A DNA stretch of 64,000 nucleotides, taken from JBOGXA01 sp050694175 (GTDB lineage: Bacteria > Actinomycetota > CADDZG01 > WHSQ01). A program made the position numbers and the translations under genes. Shown here one piece after another: positions 61,068 through 64,000 of this stretch. The DNA lies in NCBI GenBank assembly GCA_050694175.1, contig JBOGXA010000003.1, positions 1 to 64,000 on the forward strand, read 5' to 3'. Numbering within the stretch: position 1 is the stretch's first letter; every line of letters begins with the position of its first letter. The notes below the pieces were generated by a model. That model was not told the origin of the DNA. It ran no database searches and worked only from the letters and a program-made list of their open reading frames with translations.

Positions 61068-62891
61068 ATGGGCCGAGCGCACGACGAGCTGGGTGCGGTC
61101 CGGGGCCGGCGCGCCGACCTCCTCAGGCTTGCTGAGAGCGACGGGAAGGCAGGCCCTGTGGGCGATCCGGGCATGGATTACGACGAACTGGCGGCGCTCT
61201 ACCGGATCGCGGGTCTGGGGGCCCATCGCGAGGGGGAACGCCAGGTCGTCGACGAGGCCCTGCGACTGCTCATGGATGTCGTTGCCTGCGAGCGCCCTCT
61301 GCTGTTCCTCCACGCCGGCGATTCCGATCACATGCGGGTCTATTCGTTGACCGGAGAAGCCGGCCGCATCTCGATGTCGGAACCGTCGATAGTGCGGCGC
61401 ATTTTCCACTCGGGACAGGGTGAGATCGTTAACGATGTCGTTGCCGACCCCGACTCGAATCCAGGACTGGGCGAGTGGTTTGACGCCGACCAGCTTGCGG
61501 CCGCGCCGCTCGACGTTGGGAATCAGAGGCTCGGAGTGATGGTCGCGATGGGGTCCAAGAGGGGGGCCTTCGCCGCCAACGATTTGCGGATGCTGACGCT
61601 TCTCGCCGACCGCGCCGCGCTGTCCGTCGAAAACGCACAGCTTCGCTCGTCTATGGAGCGGCAGGGCCAAGAGCTAACTGGACTGCACCGACTGTCGCGG
61701 TTGCTCGCATCGGCCGACACGGTCGATTACGCGATCGGGGAGTCGGTCCGAATCGTGGCCGACCTCCTCGACTGCGAGAAGTCCGCCATCCTCTTGTACG
61801 ACGAAGCCACCGACAGTCTCAACGCCCACCCGTCGACCATGGGGATGTCGGAGCAGGAAATCGAGGGACTCAAGATCCCCCTGGCCGAGCCGTCCTTGGC
61901 CGGAACGGTGTTCCGGACCGACACCCCGCTCGTCTCGAACGCCGCCGCTGCCGACGCGTGGGTGGGGGAGGAGTACCGCGACCTCCTCGGCATGATGACC
62001 GTGATGGTGGTCCCGCTGACGTCGGGCCCGGAGCCCTTGGGCGTGCTTCAAGCGGTAAACGCCCGCAAGGGTGAGTTCGACGACAACGACCTGCGCTTTA
62101 CGACGCTGCTGGGGGTGCGGATTGCGAGCGTCATCGAAGCGAGTCGGTCGCGAGAGCGAGAGCGCGCGCTGTTGCACAAGCTGCGGGAGGCCGATCGCAC
62201 GAAGACCGAGTTCGTCTCGATGCTCGCCCACGAGCTGAAGGGCCCGATGACGACGATCAAGGGATTCGGGCGAGCCCTCCACGATTCGTGGGAAGAGCTC
62301 CCCGAAGCCCGCCGCAGCCACTTCCTCGACATCGTGACAAAGGAGATCGAGCGCCTATCGAGGCTCGTCAACGACCTGCTTGATATGTCGAGGATGGAAG
62401 CCGGAACGCAGCGCTACGAACTCGAGCCGATTGCATTGGACGAGCTCATCCACAACATGCTTGCCGTGCACACATCGTTGAGAGCGGTTCATTTGGTCGA
62501 GGCAGACATCCCGGACCCCCTGCCGAAGGTGCTGGGCGACAGGGACCGCATCGGGCAAGTGCTCCTCAACTTGCTGACCAACGCCAACCGGTACTCGCCC
62601 GAAGGAACGACGATCACGGTCTCGGCACGCTCCGGAGAGGACGACGACGAGACGGTCCTGGTGAGCGTCGCCGACGAGGGCATCGGGATCGCCCCCGTCG
62701 ACCAGGAACGCGTGTTCTCGAAGTTCGTGATGCTTCCCAAGCCCTCGTGGGTCAAGAAAGGGACCGGCCTTGGGCTGTTCATCACCAAAGGGATAGTCGA
62801 GGCGCACGGGGGCCGGATCTGGGTTGACTCCGAACCCGGGGCGGGTTCCACGTTCCATTTCACGCTGCGCACCGTCGCGGACTCCTCCTAG
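61068..62891 (+). CDS. Soluble histidine kinase with two GAF domains
   Basis: 607 residues, no membrane helix. GAF 1 about 35-195, GAF 2 about 205-360 (CEKSAILLYDEATDSLNAHPST; VVPLTSGPEPLGVLQAVN), a short coiled coil, HisKA with the phospho-His in FVSMLAHELKGPMTTIKGFGRAL, and HATPase with N box NLLTNANRYSP, G1 VADEGIGIAP and G2 GTGLGLFITKGIVEAHGG. No response regulator is adjacent; the lone receiver at 5706 or the ANTAR regulator are only possible partners. GAF ligands unknown. Confidence 0.9.
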   Translation: MGRAHDELGAVRGRRADLLRLAESDGKAGPVGDPGMDYDELAALYRIAGLGAHREGERQVVDEALRLLMDVVACERPLLFLHAGDSDHMRVYSLTGEAGRISMSEPSIVRRIFHSGQGEIVNDVVADPDSNPGLGEWFDADQLAAAPLDVGNQRLGVMVAMGSKRGAFAANDLRMLTLLADRAALSVENAQLRSSMERQGQELTGLHRLSRLLASADTVDYAIGESVRIVADLLDCEKSAILLYDEATDSLNAHPSTMGMSEQEIEGLKIPLAEPSLAGTVFRTDTPLVSNAAAADAWVGEEYRDLLGMMTVMVVPLTSGPEPLGVLQAVNARKGEFDDNDLRFTTLLGVRIASVIEASRSRERERALLHKLREADRTKTEFVSMLAHELKGPMTTIKGFGRALHDSWEELPEARRSHFLDIVTKEIERLSRLVNDLLDMSRMEAGTQRYELEPIALDELIHNMLAVHTSLRAVHLVEADIPDPLPKVLGDRDRIGQVLLNLLTNANRYSPEGTTITVSARSGEDDDETVLVSVADEGIGIAPVDQERVFSKFVMLPKPSWVKKGTGLGLFITKGIVEAHGGRIWVDSEPGAGSTFHFTLRTVADSS

Positions 62892-62902
62892 ACGCGGCCG
62901 GA

Positions 62903-62908
62903 TAGTCT
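62903..62908 (+). promoter_or_regulatory. Leaderless -10 element of amidase gene
   Basis: TAGTCT, six bases, ATG 62915. Confidence 0.45.
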
Positions 62909-62914
62909 TGTGAG

Positions 62915-64000
62915 ATGGCCGACATCATCTATATGTCCGCGCTCGAGCAGGCCGCGCTCGTCCGCAACAGTGAGATCTCACCCGTTGAGCTCGTCACCGA
63001 GTATCTGAATCGCATCGATAAGTTCGACGATCAGATCAATGCCTTCGTCACCGTGGTAGGCGACGGGGCGCTCGAAGCCGCCCGCCGGGCCGAGGAAGAA
63101 GTCGCCGCCGGGGGCAACCTGCCGCCGTTTCATGGAGTGCCCATTACCATCAAGGACCTCAACCCGACCGCCGGCATCAAAACCACGTTCTCCTCTAAGG
63201 CATTCGCAGACTTCGTTCCCGATTTCGATGCTCACACCGTGCGGAGGATCAAAGAGGCCGGGTTCATATCGCTGGGCAAGACGAACGCGCCCGAGTTCGG
63301 GACGTTTCCTGTTACCGAGTCGGAGTTGAACGGGATCTGCCGGAACCCGTGGGATACCGGCCGCACGCCGGGCGGCTCGAGCGGAGGAGCCGCGGCTGCA
63401 GTTGCGGCCGGTATGTGCCCGGCGGCGCAGGGTAACGACGGCGGTGGATCGCTTCGCATACCCGCTTCCTGTTGCGGCTTGTTCGGGCTGAAGCCCGCGC
63501 GCGGGCGGGTGTCGTGGGGGCCCGCTTTCGGGGAGTTCGTCGCGGGGCTCGCGACGGATGGTCCCATCGCCCGCACGGTCGCCGATGCCGCCGCCCTGCT
63601 CGATGTGATGGCCGGTTACGAGACGGGCGACCCCTACTGGGCCGCTCCTCCCGCCCGCCCGTTTCTCAACGAAGCCGGTGCGCCCGTATCCGGTCTGCGC
63701 GTCGGGGTCACTACCTCCTCCCCAACTGGCGCTCCGGTCGACCCGGCGTGCGTCGCCGCGGTGGAGGACGCATCAACCCTGCTCGAGTCGCTCGGTCATC
63801 ATCTCGAGGAGGCGACACCCGACTGGGTCGATCCCGACATCGTCCAGCATTTCATGGCCGTGTGGCAGACGATCCCCGTCTACAGCGGCATGACCGACGG
63901 CGCCGAGCTCGAGCCCATTAATCGGGAGTTCCTCGAAATGGCGTCGCAGACAAACGTCGCGACCTATGTGCGTGCGCAGGTAGCCATCCACGCCATGGCG
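62915..64000 (+). CDS. Amidase-signature family enzyme (3' end cut by window)
   Basis: At least 362 residues, open to the right edge. The Ser-cisSer-Lys triad is complete: Lys in GVPITIKDL, cis-Ser in GRTPGGSSGGAAAAVAAG and nucleophile Ser in GNDGGGSLRIPASCCGLFGLKPARGRV. Upstream is ALVRNSEISPVELVTEYLNRID. Such enzymes hydrolyse small amides or nitrile-derived amides, or act in GatA (tRNA-Gln amidation). The sequence looks like a stand-alone amidase rather than GatA, and no gatB/C is visible, but the gene is incomplete. ATG 62915 is six bases after TAGTCT. Confidence 0.9.
   Translation, partial: MADIIYMSALEQAALVRNSEISPVELVTEYLNRIDKFDDQINAFVTVVGDGALEAARRAEEEVAAGGNLPPFHGVPITIKDLNPTAGIKTTFSSKAFADFVPDFDAHTVRRIKEAGFISLGKTNAPEFGTFPVTESELNGICRNPWDTGRTPGGSSGGAAAAVAAGMCPAAQGNDGGGSLRIPASCCGLFGLKPARGRVSWGPAFGEFVAGLATDGPIARTVADAAALLDVMAGYETGDPYWAAPPARPFLNEAGAPVSGLRVGVTTSSPTGAPVDPACVAAVEDASTLLESLGHHLEEATPDWVDPDIVQHFMAVWQTIPVYSGMTDGAELEPINREFLEMASQTNVATYVRAQVAIHAMA

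Overview
This 64 kb window is high-GC chromosomal DNA from a member of the Actinomycetota (Actinobacteria). The evidence is gene order and content: ftsQ-ftsZ-pgeF-yggS-sepF-yggT-divIVA, then ileS, a Lys-rich TraR/DksA protein, lspA, rluD and dnaE, followed by a hisDCBHAF-type operon. A PdtaR-like ANTAR regulator and an S1 protein with four S1 domains also fit. IleRS is the HHVV (type 2) form. I cannot name a genus; a deep or uncultured lineage is possible. I see no CRISPR array, insertion sequence, prophage or rRNA.

Layout. 1-6.1 kb: division and cell-wall cluster (ftsQ truncated by the window edge) plus a single-domain response regulator. 6.1-9.3 kb: ileS on the minus strand. 9.3-15.9 kb: yggU, dksA-like, lspA, rluD, dnaE and a small zinc-ribbon protein. 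16.0-24.1 kb: tightly overlapping hisD-hisC-hisB-hisH-hisA-hisF-(M24 peptidase)-hisI-trpE. 24.1-27.9 kb: a PRC-barrel protein, a degenerate M28-like lipoprotein, then trpC-trpB-trpA. 27.9-29.1 kb: a gene-poor stretch with a strong terminator, a frame-disrupted HTH/LAGLIDADG gene and tRNA-Leu(CAA). 29.2-30.1 kb: a coiled-coil protein and a PdtaR-type antiterminator. 30.3-40.0 kb: livJHMGF joined by overlaps to an ornithine-cyclodeaminase/pyrroline-2-carboxylate-reductase-like enzyme and a sarcosine/pipecolate-oxidase-like flavoprotein, facing a two-subunit aconitase X. 40.1-44.1 kb: glnHPQ-like importer, cupredoxin lipoprotein and family 5 uracil-DNA glycosylase. 44.2-50.1 kb: gltB (minus), ferritin and an MntR/DtxR-like regulator (minus). 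50.1-57.7 kb: polA, an acyl-CoA ligase, a PspC/SHOCT pair and a second polar amino-acid importer. 57.8-64 kb: rpsA, coaE, a HAD phosphatase, a soluble GAF-GAF histidine kinase and an amidase cut by the right edge.

Themes. (1) Many genes have a TANNNT-like -10 element 6-8 bases before the start codon, so leaderless transcripts look common; genes further down operons and transporter genes use Shine-Dalgarno sites or 1-4 base stop/start overlaps. (2) Three divergent pairs (ileS/yggU, PRC/M28-like, mntR/polA) have -10 elements that overlap head to head; in two of them the elements share one central TA and predict starts 23 bp apart. (3) The liv-OCD-flavoprotein-AcnX block reads as a candidate module for uptake and breakdown of a proline derivative, most likely cis-3-hydroxy-L-proline. 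(4) ftsZ has a promoter followed by nested TTGAG/CTCAA inverted repeats, a candidate operator for a MerR-type (FtsR-like) regulator.

The functional calls rest on motifs read by eye. No database search was run, and start codons are inferred from ribosome binding sites, overlaps and -10 spacing.
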